Positions 16,072 through 25,816 are shown, counted from the first letter of the stretch. The stretch is DNA of 64,000 nucleotides from Agrobacterium tumefaciens (GCF_009649785.1 NZ_WJOK01000004.1:230009-294008), one strand, 5' to 3'. The notes: a model not told the origin generated them from the sequence alone. Made by a program: numbers and translations.

Positions 16072-17295
16072 TCAAAAACCCATCGGCGGGCCACCAGGCC
16101 CCGGCACGGCGTTTTTGGTGGTGTCGATGGAAAGTTCGCCGGTCACCACGCGCTCGTTCTCGGCAAGGCCGGACCGCACTTCCGCCGTTACCTTGTCGTT
16201 CAGACCGATCTGGACCCTGCGTTCGGAAATTCTGCCATCGGTGTCTACCACACGCACGGCATAGTCATCGTTGGCGCCTTTGCTACCAAGGGCCGCCGCC
16301 GGAACGGTTAGCACGTCCTTGGCTTCACCAAGGACGATATGGACCTCCGCCGTCATATAGGTGCGCAACTTGCCGTCCGGGTTCGGCACTTCGAACACGC
16401 CATTATAATAGATCGCCTCCGACGACGAGGTGCTGGAAGAGGACGATGTGGTCGAGGAAGACGTCGAGGAGCTGAAGCTGGAGTCGCTGCGCACTGATTC
16501 AGGCGCCGGTTCAATGGACGTAAGCGTCGCGTCGTAACGCTGTTGCGGCTCACCCAGCACCGTGAAGTAAACTGGCAAACTGGCTTTTACGCGCGTCACA
16601 TCTGCTTCGGAGATTTCCGTGCGCACCGTCATCCGGTCGAGCTGGCCTAGGATCACGATAGTCGGCGCGGACTGCGTGGCGTTGACGGTCTGCCCTTCCT
16701 GACTGACGATAGACAGAACAGTGCCTTCGATGGGCGCGGTGATCCTCGTATAGCCGAGATTGGCCTTTGCCGTTTCGACAGCGACCTGTGCCTCCTCGAT
16801 CTGGGCGTCGATCGCTTCGATCTGCGCCTGGGTGACTGCGAGCGCTGCAGTGGCGCTTTCGAAATCCGCACGGGAGGCGACATTTTTCGACACCATTTCC
16901 TGTTGGCGGACAAGGCTCTGGCGGTTGAGAACAAGTGTCGCCTGCTTTTCCACCCGCTGCGCCTTCACGTTGGCAAGCGCTGCCAGCGCCGTGCGCAGGC
17001 TGTTATTCTGGGTAACGGAATCGATCTCGGCAATGAGATCGCCCGCCTTGACCGTATCTCCAAGTGCGACCTTGACGGCGGTGATGCGACCGGAGGCCTG
17101 CGCGCCGACGGCCACCAGACGAACGGGTTTGAGCGTTCCAGTCGCCAGAACAGTCTGCTCGATATCACCGCGCTTCACAGACGAGGTGATATAACCGGGC
17201 GTTGCGGCCCGCGTATATTGTGACGAAAACCAGTAGCCACCCAGGGCGAGCGCGACAACCGTCAGCGCCACACCTGCTTTGCAAACCATTTTCAT
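16072..17295 (-). CDS. macA: MacA-type periplasmic adaptor protein
   Basis: This membrane-fusion protein has 407 residues. An N-terminal hydrophobic segment (residues 6-24) anchors it. A lipoyl/barrel-sandwich domain (about 60-90 and 185-215) brackets a coiled coil (about 95-180), followed by beta-barrel and membrane-proximal domains. It links MacB to an outer-membrane channel. The start at 17295 is chosen because GGACAGGACG precedes it and the first residues are a normal anchor; a GTG or TTG further upstream is not needed. An odd feature is a 23-residue run made only of Ser, Thr, Asp and Phe at residues 270-292, within the beta-barrel region. Confidence 0.93.
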   Translation of the reverse strand: MKMVCKAGVALTVVALALGGYWFSSQYTRAATPGYITSSVKRGDIEQTVLATGTLKPVRLVAVGAQASGRITAVKVALGDTVKAGDLIAEIDSVTQNNSLRTALAALANVKAQRVEKQATLVLNRQSLVRQQEMVSKNVASRADFESATAALAVTQAQIEAIDAQIEEAQVAVETAKANLGYTRITAPIEGTVLSIVSQEGQTVNATQSAPTIVILGQLDRMTVRTEISEADVTRVKASLPVYFTVLGEPQQRYDATLTSIEPAPESVRSDSSFSSSTSSSTTSSSSSTSSSEAIYYNGVFEVPNPDGKLRTYMTAEVHIVLGEAKDVLTVPAAALGSKGANDDYAVRVVDTDGRISERRVQIGLNDKVTAEVRSGLAENERVVTGELSIDTTKNAVPGPGGPPMGF

Positions 17296-17317
17296 CGTCC
17301 TGTCCTGTCCGGCCGGT

Positions 17318-17620
17318 CTACTCAAAAGAAGAAACCGACCTCATGTCGTGTTTCACAAGGATGAAGCCGTTGTCTGCTTCGATCCATTCATAGGCGGCAA
17401 CAGACTTTCTGGCGGATGCCTTGCGGCAGGTGTCGTGACGACGTTTGCCGTGTGCATTTTCGCGCCGTTCCTTGGCACAGACGGGTTGGCGCCACTGTTC
17501 TTCCTGCCGGGATTTCGCCGCTGGATCTCGCACCGGCCTGTCACCGGCCGCAGCGACCGACCAGACGAAGCTCAAACCAAAAACCGTCGCCAGCATCAGG
17601 TAGAAATATCTCATCATCAT
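17318..17620 (-). CDS. Small exported protein upstream of macA
   Basis: This 100-residue protein has an N-terminal signal sequence (MMMRYFYLML...AAAG, probable cleavage near residue 25) and a charged, Arg/Lys/Glu-rich mature part with two cysteines. Three ATGs in tandem begin it, with GCGAGAAG upstream; the third (17614) may be used. It ends 22 bases before macA and is therefore probably part of the macAB transcript. No family is recognised; a periplasmic accessory of the pump is a guess from position alone. Confidence 0.55.
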   Translation of the reverse strand: MMMRYFYLMLATVFGLSFVWSVAAAGDRPVRDPAAKSRQEEQWRQPVCAKERRENAHGKRRHDTCRKASARKSVAAYEWIEADNGFILVKHDMRSVSSFE

Positions 17621-17641
17621 CTTCTCGCTTGAAAATCACGC

Positions 17642-17667
17642 GGGGGATCGCAGGCGAGCGATCCCCC
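17642..17667 (-). terminator. Strong stem-loop after the Spy-like gene
   Basis: A perfect 10-bp inverted repeat (GGGGGATCGC / GCGATCCCCC, 6-base loop) lies between the Spy-like gene and the small exported gene. Reading the minus strand, the stem is followed by GCGTGATTTTC, a weak T-run. It may partly terminate, separating high Spy-like expression from macAB. Confidence 0.6.
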
Positions 17668-17740
17668 GGCTTCAGCCGTTTCCGGCTGATTTCCTCCTTT
17701 GCTGGGGGGCTATTAAAGGAGGAAACTTTGAAGAGTGGCG

Positions 17741-18391
17741 TCAGCCCCGCTCTGCCTGAGGCAGCGGCGGCATCATGTCGCCATGCGGAGGCTCGATACG
17801 ACCGTCTCGTCCACGGCCATAATGCGGGACGGGAGGCGGAGGCGGCATCAATGCGCGTTCGAGTTGAGCAAGCTTCTGCACCTGCTGCGGCGAAAGTTTC
17901 GGTTTCAGCGTAGCCGCTGCGTCCTGAAGTGCTTTAGCCTGTTCTGCCTTTTTCATTGTGATGCCGGCCAGTTCCTCACCGGCAAGACGCGGCTCTAGCC
18001 CCGTCGCACCCGGTCCCTTCGGCGGCAATGGCTTGAGTTCCGAAGTGGGCAAAACAAGATCGATCAGCGCAGTGGCATAGGCGCGCCACGGACCAAGCTG
18101 TTCAGGTGTGACGCCGAGATAGATTTCCGCTGCCGAAAGTTTCGTCGCCAACCCCAATATATCCGGCCCCATCATATCCGGGCGTAGCATCTCAGGCCCG
18201 GCCATCTTGCGGCCATGCGGCAGCCTTTGCTCCGGACCACTATTCGAACCGAAGTCAGGACTGGCCAGCGGCGGCACGGCCTGTTCCGATGCCTGCGGCA
18301 CTGGTTCACCCTGCTCCGCAGCCCGGGAGGTGGCCGAAGCGCCAAGAGCAGTTGTCACGACGACGGCGGTGGCGATTAGAGCGTTTCTCAT
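17741..18391 (-). CDS. Spy/CpxP-like periplasmic protein (LTXXQ type)
   Basis: This predicted periplasmic protein of 216 residues has a signal peptide (residues 1-24) and a long Pro/Met-rich spacer. A helical core carries two LTXXQ-like motifs, VTPEQ at 94-98 and LSPQQ at 166-170, and a proline-rich C-terminus follows. Spy and CpxP bind misfolded envelope proteins or modulate a sensor kinase. The ATG at 18391 follows AAGGAAGG; an ATG 8 codons upstream is not favoured. The gene is divergent from a response-regulator/histidine-kinase operon and upstream of macAB, the layout expected of an envelope-stress circuit. Length and Pro content exceed classical Spy, so exact function is uncertain. Confidence 0.72.
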   Translation of the reverse strand: MRNALIATAVVVTTALGASATSRAAEQGEPVPQASEQAVPPLASPDFGSNSGPEQRLPHGRKMAGPEMLRPDMMGPDILGLATKLSAAEIYLGVTPEQLGPWRAYATALIDLVLPTSELKPLPPKGPGATGLEPRLAGEELAGITMKKAEQAKALQDAAATLKPKLSPQQVQKLAQLERALMPPPPPVPHYGRGRDGRIEPPHGDMMPPLPQAERG

Positions 18392-18594
18392 CTTACCTTC
18401 CTTTTCGTTTTCCAACCTGAGAAGACGATAGGAGCTAAGCGTTTCCGGCTTTGGTCCGAATGTTGCGGGTCTTGTTCCACGCGCGGCCTATTTGTAACCG
18501 AATGTTGCCAGAGCGGCCGCAGCAAGCTTTCGTTGCAAAAATCCGCCGTTTCTTTGCGCCGCTTATGTATAGTGGCATCAAAAGGTTGGACGAT

Positions 18595-19326
18595 ATGGCG
18601 ACAGTTTCGGTGACACATATTTTGATCGTGGATGACGATCCGGAGATACGCACATTGCTAGCGAAATATCTCGGCTCGCAGGGGTTTCGCGTTTCGATGG
18701 CAGCCGACAGGCGTGAGTTCGAAGAACAGTTCGCCTGCTCCGATCCGGATCTCATCGTGCTCGACGTGATGCTGCCGGATGGTTCCGGCCTCGATATCTG
18801 CCGTGATCTGCAAGGCCGCCGGCCGCGCACGCCCGTCATTCTCCTGACAGCGCTCAAGGAGGATGTCGACCGGATCGTCGGGCTGGAAATCGGCGCCGAC
18901 GACTATCTTGGCAAACCTTTCAATCCGCGAGAACTAACGGCGCGGATCAAGGCCGTGCTGCGCCGCGCATTACCTCAGGAAGTACCTCGCGGCTCATCCA
19001 CCGCTTATGGTTTTGCGGACTTCACCGCCGATCCGGAACAGCGCTCCGTCATCCACGCCGGCGGTGAGAGGATCGAGCTGACGGGGGCGGAGTTCGATCT
19101 GCTGAAAGTCTTCCTCGACAGGCCCGGCCGGCTTCTTTCCCGCGATCAGCTGCTCGATCTCACGCAGGGCAAGGACCGGGGACCGTTCGACCGCTCCGTC
19201 GACGTGTTGATGAGCCGGTTGCGCAAGAAGCTCGAAACCGATGCCCGGGCTCCGATCTTCAAGACCGTTCGCAATGGCGGTTACCAGATGACGGTTCAGG
19301 TCAGAACCCTGCCGGTGCATCGATGA
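18595..19326 (+). CDS. OmpR/PhoB-family response regulator
   Basis: This is a two-domain transcription regulator of 243 residues. The receiver has the acidic pocket at D13-D14, phosphoacceptor D57, T85 and K107. The C-terminal winged helix (about 145-240) shows the OmpR recognition region (RSVDVLMSRLRKKLE). The ATG at 18595 is chosen because it opens the receiver fold; the frame upstream to 18451 crosses the divergent promoter. It overlaps the kinase gene by 4 bases. Probable targets are its own operon and the divergent Spy-like/macAB genes (inference from position). Confidence 0.95.
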   Translation: MATVSVTHILIVDDDPEIRTLLAKYLGSQGFRVSMAADRREFEEQFACSDPDLIVLDVMLPDGSGLDICRDLQGRRPRTPVILLTALKEDVDRIVGLEIGADDYLGKPFNPRELTARIKAVLRRALPQEVPRGSSTAYGFADFTADPEQRSVIHAGGERIELTGAEFDLLKVFLDRPGRLLSRDQLLDLTQGKDRGPFDRSVDVLMSRLRKKLETDARAPIFKTVRNGGYQMTVQVRTLPVHR

Positions 19327-20585
19327 GCTCGCTCAGAAACCGTATCGCCGCACTATTGATCGTCTCCATCATCGCGGTCATCGCGCTTGCAACTGTGGTG
19401 GCCGATCAGACATTGCAGCCGCCGCCGCCAGATGCCACCATCGAGCCCGTTGCCCGCAGCCTTGCCTTTGCCGTGACCATGGCCGAACGCGATCCCTCGC
19501 TGCAACAACCCGGCTATTTCCGCATCGAACAGAAGCCGCCTGAAGGTGATCTCGACGGAATGCTTTCGGAGTTTCTAGAAAAGGCCCTTGCACAGGTTGG
19601 CGAGCCGCGCACTGCAATTGTGATCCGCGCGCCGGGAAGTAATGCCCCGGTGGCGGCTATAGCGCTGGAAAAAAGCGGGTGGCTGGTCGCGGAAATTCCG
19701 CATATGGGCCCTCCCCCGGGCGGCTGGAAGATTTTCGGCATGTGGATCGGGCTGATCATTCTTGGCAGTGCTGCTGTTTCCATTTTTGCCGCCAGAAAAA
19801 TCACCCGCCCCCTCGACATGCTGGAAAACGCCGCTGCAAGCATCGGACCCGATGGTTCGCTACCCCATTTGTCGGAAACAGGTCCGGGTGAAATCCGCGC
19901 CACGGCGCGAGCCTTGAACGAACTCGCCCGCCGCCTGAAGGCGGCAATGGAAAGCCGAATGCGTCTCGTCGCAGCCGCTGGCCATGACTTGAGAACCCCA
20001 ATGACCCGCATGCGCCTGCGGGCAGAATTCATCGAAAACGACGAAGAGCGGGGCAAATGGCTGGCGGACCTCGAGGAACTGAACGCCATCGCGGATAGCG
20101 CCATTCTGCTTGTGCGCGAGGAAGTGAGCCAGGATACCGTCAAGATGATCGATATCGGCAGGCTTCTCGGCGAAATCGTCAGCGAACTTTCTGATCTCGG
20201 TTACGCTGATGCCCTCGACTTTATGAAACCGGAAGCCGCCATGATCATCAAGGCCGCTCCACTTGCGCTTAAAAGAGCCTTGCGCAACCTCATCCTCAAT
20301 GCCGTCACCCATGGCAAAACGGCACGGATCGATCTAACCGAGGACGAAAGCGAGGTCGTCGTTACAATCCGCGATGAAGGCCCTGGCATTCCGCAGGAAC
20401 TGATCGGCCGGGTTTTCGAGCCCTTCTTTCGGGTCGATCTCGGGCGGCGAAAGTCGATCCCTGGGGTGGGGTTGGGTCTAGCCATCGCCAGAGAAATCAT
20501 CGAGCGCTTCGGTGGCAAGATCACAATCGCGAACCACAAAAAACAGGGCCTGATCCAGACGGTGATCTTGGCAAAAGTGGCATGA
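19323..20585 (+). CDS. Membrane sensor histidine kinase
   Basis: This EnvZ/CpxA-class kinase has 420 residues. Transmembrane helices lie at about residues 8-27 and 137-157, enclosing a sensor domain of about 110 residues rich in Pro and charged residues. HAMP follows, then the phospho-acceptor H221 in GHDLRTPMTRMRLRAEF. The ATP-binding domain shows the N box (LRNLILNAVTHG), G1 (DEGPGIP) and G2 (GVGLGLAIA). The start overlaps the regulator stop (ATGA). The signal is unknown; nearness to the Spy-like and MacAB genes points to envelope damage or antimicrobial peptides. Confidence 0.95.
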   Translation: MSSLRNRIAALLIVSIIAVIALATVVADQTLQPPPPDATIEPVARSLAFAVTMAERDPSLQQPGYFRIEQKPPEGDLDGMLSEFLEKALAQVGEPRTAIVIRAPGSNAPVAAIALEKSGWLVAEIPHMGPPPGGWKIFGMWIGLIILGSAAVSIFAARKITRPLDMLENAAASIGPDGSLPHLSETGPGEIRATARALNELARRLKAAMESRMRLVAAAGHDLRTPMTRMRLRAEFIENDEERGKWLADLEELNAIADSAILLVREEVSQDTVKMIDIGRLLGEIVSELSDLGYADALDFMKPEAAMIIKAAPLALKRALRNLILNAVTHGKTARIDLTEDESEVVVTIRDEGPGIPQELIGRVFEPFFRVDLGRRKSIPGVGLGLAIAREIIERFGGKITIANHKKQGLIQTVILAKVA

Positions 20586-20630
20586 TCTCATGCCACAAAA
20601 CACCCTGTGCCCGTTAAGATGACCGCGCCG

Positions 20631-21725
20631 TCATGCCAAAAGCAGGCTTTCGGCATAGGCCATCATCAGCGGCCCGACGCCTTTGGCGTCATCGGATACA
20701 ACCGGCTCGGTCAGGTAATAATCCGGAGACCCATCGCGATAATTGCCCTCGAAACCGCCAAGGCCCGCGACATGCACGATGCCGGTGAGACGGACGATAC
20801 CCTTTTCGTCCACCTTGAGCTGTCTCTCAAGCAGGGCCTCAAGCGCGGACCGGCCCGCCGAAAGAGCCGCATTTGCCTCCTTGCCTTGCAAAAGCCCCAG
20901 CCGCGCAGCCCGCAGTAAGGCATAGGCGAACATCGCCGAAGCGGAGGTTTCCTCGTAGTTTCCGGCAAGATCCTGTTTGTCCAGCACCTGCATCCAGAGA
21001 CCGGTTTCAGTCTGCCGGGCAACAATACCGGCCAGAAGTGAGCCCGCGCGTTCCCGAAGTTCGATCGTTGCGCCATCAGCCGGCAACATCACCAACGCAT
21101 CGACCAGCGCCATGGCGAGCCAGCCGACGGCGCGGGCCCATACGGCCGGGGATTGGCCGCTCACGGGATCGGCCCAGCGCTGGTTGCGGCTTTCGTCATA
21201 ACCATGGACATAGAGCCCACCGGCATCCGCCGTCAGCGTGAGTGCGGTTGAGAATTGCTGTAGCGCATCGTCGATCAGTTCGGCGTCACCAGTCGCCTGC
21301 GCATATTCGATCTGAAAAGGAAGTCCCATATAAAGGCCATCCAGCCAGACCTGATGCGGATAACGCTTCTTGTGCCAGTAATTACCGGAGCCCGTACGCG
21401 GATGGCTGCGGAGTTGGCCCGCAAGATGTTCCGCCGCAGCGAGATAACGCGGATCGCCCGTTTCCGCTGCCAGAGGAAACAGAATGCGACCGGCAAGGAT
21501 GTGATCGATATTGTATTCCTGCGGATCGTAACCGGCGAGCACTCCGTCTGCCGCTATCTGGGTGTCAGCCAGACGATGCAGATGTTCGTTCCAGCGACGC
21601 TCGCCGGTCGCTTCGAACAGGTGCTGCAAACCCCGATAGACACAGCCATCCTCATAACACCAGCTTCCGCCCTTGTAGTGCCTATATCGGCTGGTGAATT
21701 GATCAAAATAATCAGTGGCTTTCAT
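20631..21725 (-). CDS. GH105-type unsaturated rhamnogalacturonyl hydrolase
   Basis: This cytoplasmic enzyme of 364 residues belongs to the YteR/RhiN group. It removes the 4,5-unsaturated galacturonic acid left at the non-reducing end of pectin fragments by lyases. The helical-barrel aspartates are visible in the expected places, D74 (NIDHI) and D129 (VWLDGLYMG). No signal peptide is present, so it acts on imported oligosaccharides. It overlaps the GH28 gene by 14 bases and ends the TogMNAB-like operon. The released unsaturated uronate would feed the KdgF/KduI/KduD genes at 34820-36393 and 38271-38588. Activity on unsaturated oligogalacturonide rather than rhamnogalacturonan is also possible. 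Confidence 0.9.
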   Translation of the reverse strand: MKATDYFDQFTSRYRHYKGGSWCYEDGCVYRGLQHLFEATGERRWNEHLHRLADTQIAADGVLAGYDPQEYNIDHILAGRILFPLAAETGDPRYLAAAEHLAGQLRSHPRTGSGNYWHKKRYPHQVWLDGLYMGLPFQIEYAQATGDAELIDDALQQFSTALTLTADAGGLYVHGYDESRNQRWADPVSGQSPAVWARAVGWLAMALVDALVMLPADGATIELRERAGSLLAGIVARQTETGLWMQVLDKQDLAGNYEETSASAMFAYALLRAARLGLLQGKEANAALSAGRSALEALLERQLKVDEKGIVRLTGIVHVAGLGGFEGNYRDGSPDYYLTEPVVSDDAKGVGPLMMAYAESLLLA

Positions 21726-23283
21726 GGGTTTTCTCGATTGAAATCTGTGAGTGGGAAACGGCAGAGGCGCTCAGCAGCGCAGGATCGTCGCAAATGATTT
21801 CAGCCTGTTCGAAAACGATCCCCTCATGCAGCATGGGGCGCACCCCATCGGCCATGATCGGCGGTGTGGCCACGGCTGCAGGATCACGCGAGACGATGGT
21901 GAGATTGCGAATGGCGATATTGCGGATTGGGGACTCCGCTAAACCGAGAAATACGCCGGCGGCATGGGCCAGATGGCGGATTTCCACATCTTCGACAGTA
22001 ATTCCGTCGATAGACGGAGTCCCGACGTCTACAGGTGCAGGGTCTCGCGACTGCACCCAGCCGTCATGCCCATCGGCATCGCAATGGTAATGAGCATTGG
22101 CGGAAAGCGCGGTCTGCACGCCATCCAGCAACACCCGGCGCATGGTGACATTGCTGACTGGACCGCCACGGCCCCGCCGCGTCTTGAGACGCAAGCCGCG
22201 ATCCGTGCCAACCATGTCGCAGTCCTCTACCGTTACGTCATGCACGCCACCCGACATTTCCGAGCCGATCACCAGCCCGCCATGGCCGCGCTCCATCAGG
22301 CAATGGCGCACGCTGACGCAGCGTGTTTCCTCCAGATGGTCGTCCTCGCCGTTCGGCCCGCGTTTGCCTGCCTTCACAGCAATGCAATCGTCGCCGACTG
22401 AAAAGCGCACGCCTGATATCGTCACGTTGCGACAGCTTTCCGGGTTGAAACCATCGGTATTGGGGCTGTTATGCGGAGCGCTGATTGTGAGACCCGCCGC
22501 TTTCAGGGTCTCGCACCCCTGTGGATGGACCGTCCAGGACGGTGCATTGCGAATGGTGAAACCGAAAAGCCCGACATTGCGGCAGGAGACGAGATGCAGG
22601 CCGCGCGGTCGGCGCGCGCCGTCACGGGTTTCTTTCGGCCAACTCCACCAGTCGCCTCTGTCGCCGGAACCATCGAGGACGCCTGTGCCTTCGATCACGA
22701 GATTGTCTGCGCCGATGGCATGGACCGGCGCAGCGAAACATGCATCCGGTAGCCCTTCCCAACTGCCGAGCATGCGGCCCGTCTCATCGCGGGCAGGCAG
22801 GATCGGCCAACCCTTGCGGGTGGAGGGTGCGCGCAGCACGGCCCCTTCCGCAAGATGAAACGTCATGTCGCTTTTCAACCGCACGGGAAACGCTGTCCAG
22901 AGGCCGGCAGCAATTCGCAATGTGCCGCCCGCAGGCACGGCGGCAACTGCCTCTTCCAGAGCGCGAGCATTGGCGCGTGCGCCGGCTTCGTCGTCAAGCG
23001 CAATATCCGGCGTCAGCGAAAATGCCATCGCCTCGACAAGCCCCGCGCAGGGCGCTGTCCTGAACTCCAGGCTTGCGAACCCATCCGCTTCGAACACATA
23101 CCGCGTATCCGGACGCAGATCATGCAGCAGCGTCACCACGGTGGCGGTTTTTCCGGTTCGTAGATCACCATCTTGCGAAGTCAGCCGCCATGCCGTCTGC
23201 GGCAGGTGATATCGCGCACCGGGTACGGCGAGGCAAAGCGCCGCCGTTCGCGCCGAAAGCGCGATGATAGAGGGTTCGTTCAT
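21712..23283 (-). CDS. GH28 polygalacturonase, cytoplasmic exo type
   Basis: This glycoside hydrolase family 28 enzyme has 523 residues. The active-site set is complete: NTD at 275-277, GDD at 297-299, GHG at 333-335 and RLK at 365-367. An N-terminal domain of about 80 residues resembles the fibronectin-like module of exopolygalacturonases, which trim galacturonate from oligomer ends. There is no signal peptide, unlike secreted endo-enzymes, so it should degrade imported oligogalacturonides inside the cell. The ATG at 23283 is preferred; another in-frame ATG at 23307 is possible. Galacturonate released here can be oxidised by Udh encoded at 36560. Confidence 0.93.
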   Translation of the reverse strand: MNEPSIIALSARTAALCLAVPGARYHLPQTAWRLTSQDGDLRTGKTATVVTLLHDLRPDTRYVFEADGFASLEFRTAPCAGLVEAMAFSLTPDIALDDEAGARANARALEEAVAAVPAGGTLRIAAGLWTAFPVRLKSDMTFHLAEGAVLRAPSTRKGWPILPARDETGRMLGSWEGLPDACFAAPVHAIGADNLVIEGTGVLDGSGDRGDWWSWPKETRDGARRPRGLHLVSCRNVGLFGFTIRNAPSWTVHPQGCETLKAAGLTISAPHNSPNTDGFNPESCRNVTISGVRFSVGDDCIAVKAGKRGPNGEDDHLEETRCVSVRHCLMERGHGGLVIGSEMSGGVHDVTVEDCDMVGTDRGLRLKTRRGRGGPVSNVTMRRVLLDGVQTALSANAHYHCDADGHDGWVQSRDPAPVDVGTPSIDGITVEDVEIRHLAHAAGVFLGLAESPIRNIAIRNLTIVSRDPAAVATPPIMADGVRPMLHEGIVFEQAEIICDDPALLSASAVSHSQISIEKTHESH

Positions 23284-23361
23284 GCTCGTTTCTCGTTGTT
23301 CGTGCATGTCCCGCGAAAACAATCGGCGGGAATGCCCATGTCACCCAGCAACCGGATAAAG

Positions 23362-23388
23362 AGCCCGCCGCCACAGGGGCGGCGGGCT
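23362..23388 (-). terminator. GC-rich stem-loop between binding protein and GH28 genes
   Basis: An 11-bp inverted repeat (AGCCCGCCGCC / GGCGGCGGGCT) lies just after the togB-like stop and before GH28. On the minus strand it is followed only by CTTTAT. Partial termination or 3'-end protection that raises binding-protein mRNA is the likely role. Confidence 0.6.
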
Positions 23389-23395
23389 ATTGTCG

Positions 23396-24670
23396 TCAAT
23401 CGAATTTGGCCAGAACGTCATTGGTGGTATCGATGATCTGCTCAGCCGCCTCTTCCGCCGTCAGCTGGCCATAGGCATATTCCTCGAGCGTATCGATGAA
23501 GCCGGAGCGGATTTCCGGATGTTCGTTGAAGGGCGAAACTACCGGTCCAGATGCCGCCATGACGATGGCGTTGGCGGCGCGCACTTCCGGCTCACCCTTG
23601 TCGCCCAGACGCTGCGCCGCAGCCTTGGAAGCAGGCAGGCCGCGAGACGTGCCAAGCGCATCGATGCCCTCAGGCTCGTTCAGCAGGCAGTTCAGGATTT
23701 GCGCGGCCGCTTCAGGGTTCTTCGAGTTTTTCGAGATAGAAAAGACCATGGAAGGCTTGCGATAAACGCCTTCCGTTACGGCATCGGCGAGCTTCAGCAT
23801 CGGCACGGGTTTCAGCACCTGCCCATCCTTCAGGGGATCGGCATATTTCGAATAGGTGGAATCCCATTCATAGGAACCAGCGATACGGCCTTCGGACCAG
23901 GACGGCTTTTCATAAAGATTGACGTTGCCATCGGCCGCTTCCTCTTTCTGGGAGCGAATGGAGCCGGTTTCCACCAGCTTGCCGACGAACGAGATACCTT
24001 CCGCCAATTCCTCCGGCGTCCAGGCGACACGGTTGGTCTTGGGGTCGACCAGATCCTTGCCGGTTTTCTGCACCACGGCGAGTGTCACGAGAAGCTGGGC
24101 AGTCTCCTTTACGGCGTTGAAGGTGTAATGATCCTTGCCGAGCTTTTCCTTGATGGTTTTTGTTGCCGCGAAGAATTCATCCCATGTCTTGGGGATTTCA
24201 ACACCAGCCTTCTCAAAGGTGGTGGCGTTGAAAAAAAACACGCGGCCGGTGGTGGAGACTGAAAGGCCCTGAAGCACCCCGTTCATAGAACCCGCTTCCA
24301 GATCCGTCTCGGCCCATTGCGAAAGATCGAGAGGTTTCAGCTGACGCAGATCAGCAAAACCTTCACCATTCTTGGAAAACAGCGGCAGCCATGGCCAGTT
24401 CACCTGAACGATATCAGCCTCCGTCTTGCCTGCCATTTGCGTGGTCAGTTTTTCCAGATATCCATCGAAGCCGGTAAACTCACCTTTGACCGTGTGGCCG
24501 TATTTTTCACCGCAGGCGGCAATTGCCTTCTGGGTGGCGACATGACGGCTTTCGCCGCCCCACCACGACATACGCAGTTCCGCGGCACCCGCCGCAGGCG
24601 CAGCCACCGTGGCCAGATAGGCAGCACCGGCCAGCATCGCCATTGTTCTCGTCATCGTCGTCTTCTTCAT
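23396..24670 (-). CDS. togB: TogB-like oligogalacturonide-binding protein
   Basis: This periplasmic family 1 solute-binding protein has 424 residues, including a signal peptide of about 30. The mature N-terminus (ELRMSWWGG) and the following segments resemble, from memory, TogB of pectinolytic enterobacteria. The ATG at 24670 follows GAGGAGGAG. The gene order permease, permease, ATPase, binding protein is the togMNAB order, and the next two genes are pectin-oligomer hydrolases. Together these make oligogalacturonides the likely ligand. Direct binding is not shown by the sequence. Confidence 0.85.
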   Translation of the reverse strand: MKKTTMTRTMAMLAGAAYLATVAAPAAGAAELRMSWWGGESRHVATQKAIAACGEKYGHTVKGEFTGFDGYLEKLTTQMAGKTEADIVQVNWPWLPLFSKNGEGFADLRQLKPLDLSQWAETDLEAGSMNGVLQGLSVSTTGRVFFFNATTFEKAGVEIPKTWDEFFAATKTIKEKLGKDHYTFNAVKETAQLLVTLAVVQKTGKDLVDPKTNRVAWTPEELAEGISFVGKLVETGSIRSQKEEAADGNVNLYEKPSWSEGRIAGSYEWDSTYSKYADPLKDGQVLKPVPMLKLADAVTEGVYRKPSMVFSISKNSKNPEAAAQILNCLLNEPEGIDALGTSRGLPASKAAAQRLGDKGEPEVRAANAIVMAASGPVVSPFNEHPEIRSGFIDTLEEYAYGQLTAEEAAEQIIDTTNDVLAKFD

Positions 24671-24713
24671 TGTTCTTCTCCTCCTCGAAAAATCAGGCAC
24701 GCTCGTCCCCTCC

Positions 24714-25814
24714 TCACAGCGAGACATTTCGGCCATCGGCCTTGTCGAAAATATGCAGCTTCTCGGGGTCCGGCTTCAGTCGCAGAATGCCGTCGCGCCC
24801 AAGCGCCTCGAATTCGGCTGCTCCCACCACGCTCACGAGCTTCTGTCCGCCCAGATCGGCATGCAGATAGACCTCGTGCCCCATGAATTCGGCATTGGTC
24901 AGTTTCGCCTGCAGCGCCGGCCCATCGGCCTCACCGGCAAGCGAAAGATGCTGCGGACGGATGCCGATGACGGCGTCCGCCGGTCTGGCTGAAAGCCGCT
25001 TTTCCAGATGGTCGCCTATCGGAAGACGTTGCGCACCGATGACGAACTCCGCCCCGTCAATCGCCACATCCACAAGGTTCATTTCCGGCATGCCAATGAA
25101 ACCGGCGACGAACAGATTGGCGGGCCGGTTGTAGAGTTCCTTCGGCGTGGCGACCTGCATGATGCGCCCGGCCTGCATGACGCAGATACGGTCGCCCATG
25201 GTCATGGCTTCCGTCTGATCGTGCGTCACGTAGACGACGGTCGAAGACAGGCCCTCCGCCTTCAGCTGGCGATGCAGATCGGTAATGCGCACACGCATGG
25301 AAGCGCGCAGCTTCGCATCGAGATTCGAAAGGGGCTCATCGAACAGGAACACGCCCGGCTTCTTGATGAGGGCACGGCCCAAAGCAACACGTTGCGCCTG
25401 CCCGCCGGAAAGCTGTTTCGGCAGGCGATCCAGCAAGGGCTCGATTTCGAGAATGCGCGCGACATTGTCGATTGCCTTCTCGATCTCGGGCTTGGCAACA
25501 CCGGCAATCTTGAGGCCGAAAGCAAGATTGCCGCGCACCTTCATATGCGGATAGAGCGCATAGTTCTGGAACACCATGGCAATGGAGCGCTTGCCGGGCG
25601 GCAGGTCGTTGACGCGCTGATCTCCGATGAGGATTTCACCGCCGGTGATTTCCTCCAGCCCCGCCACCATGCGCAGCGTGGTGGATTTGGCGCAGCCGGA
25701 CGGGCCGACGAAGACCATGAACTCGCCGTCCTCGATTTCGAGATTGATGCCGTGCACGGCCTGGAAGCTGCCGCCATAGACTTTTTCGAGATTTTTAAGT
25801 TGAACGCTTGCCAT
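24714..25814 (-). CDS. togA: TogA-like sugar ABC transporter ATPase
   Basis: This MalK/UgpC-class ATPase has 366 residues: Walker A at 37-45, Q-loop Q83, signature LSGGQ at 135-139, Walker B Glu160 and the VTHDQTEA switch. A C-terminal regulatory TOBE region follows from about 235. An oddity is the Walker A, which reads GPSGCAKST, with Ala42 in place of the usual glycine. This keeps the catalytic lysine and may be a tolerated subfamily variant. It starts 2 bases before the end of the preceding permease gene region and is part of the same transcript. It energises import through the two permeases upstream. Confidence 0.93.
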   Translation of the reverse strand: MASVQLKNLEKVYGGSFQAVHGINLEIEDGEFMVFVGPSGCAKSTTLRMVAGLEEITGGEILIGDQRVNDLPPGKRSIAMVFQNYALYPHMKVRGNLAFGLKIAGVAKPEIEKAIDNVARILEIEPLLDRLPKQLSGGQAQRVALGRALIKKPGVFLFDEPLSNLDAKLRASMRVRITDLHRQLKAEGLSSTVVYVTHDQTEAMTMGDRICVMQAGRIMQVATPKELYNRPANLFVAGFIGMPEMNLVDVAIDGAEFVIGAQRLPIGDHLEKRLSARPADAVIGIRPQHLSLAGEADGPALQAKLTNAEFMGHEVYLHADLGGQKLVSVVGAAEFEALGRDGILRLKPDPEKLHIFDKADGRNVSL

Positions 25815-25816
25815 TT

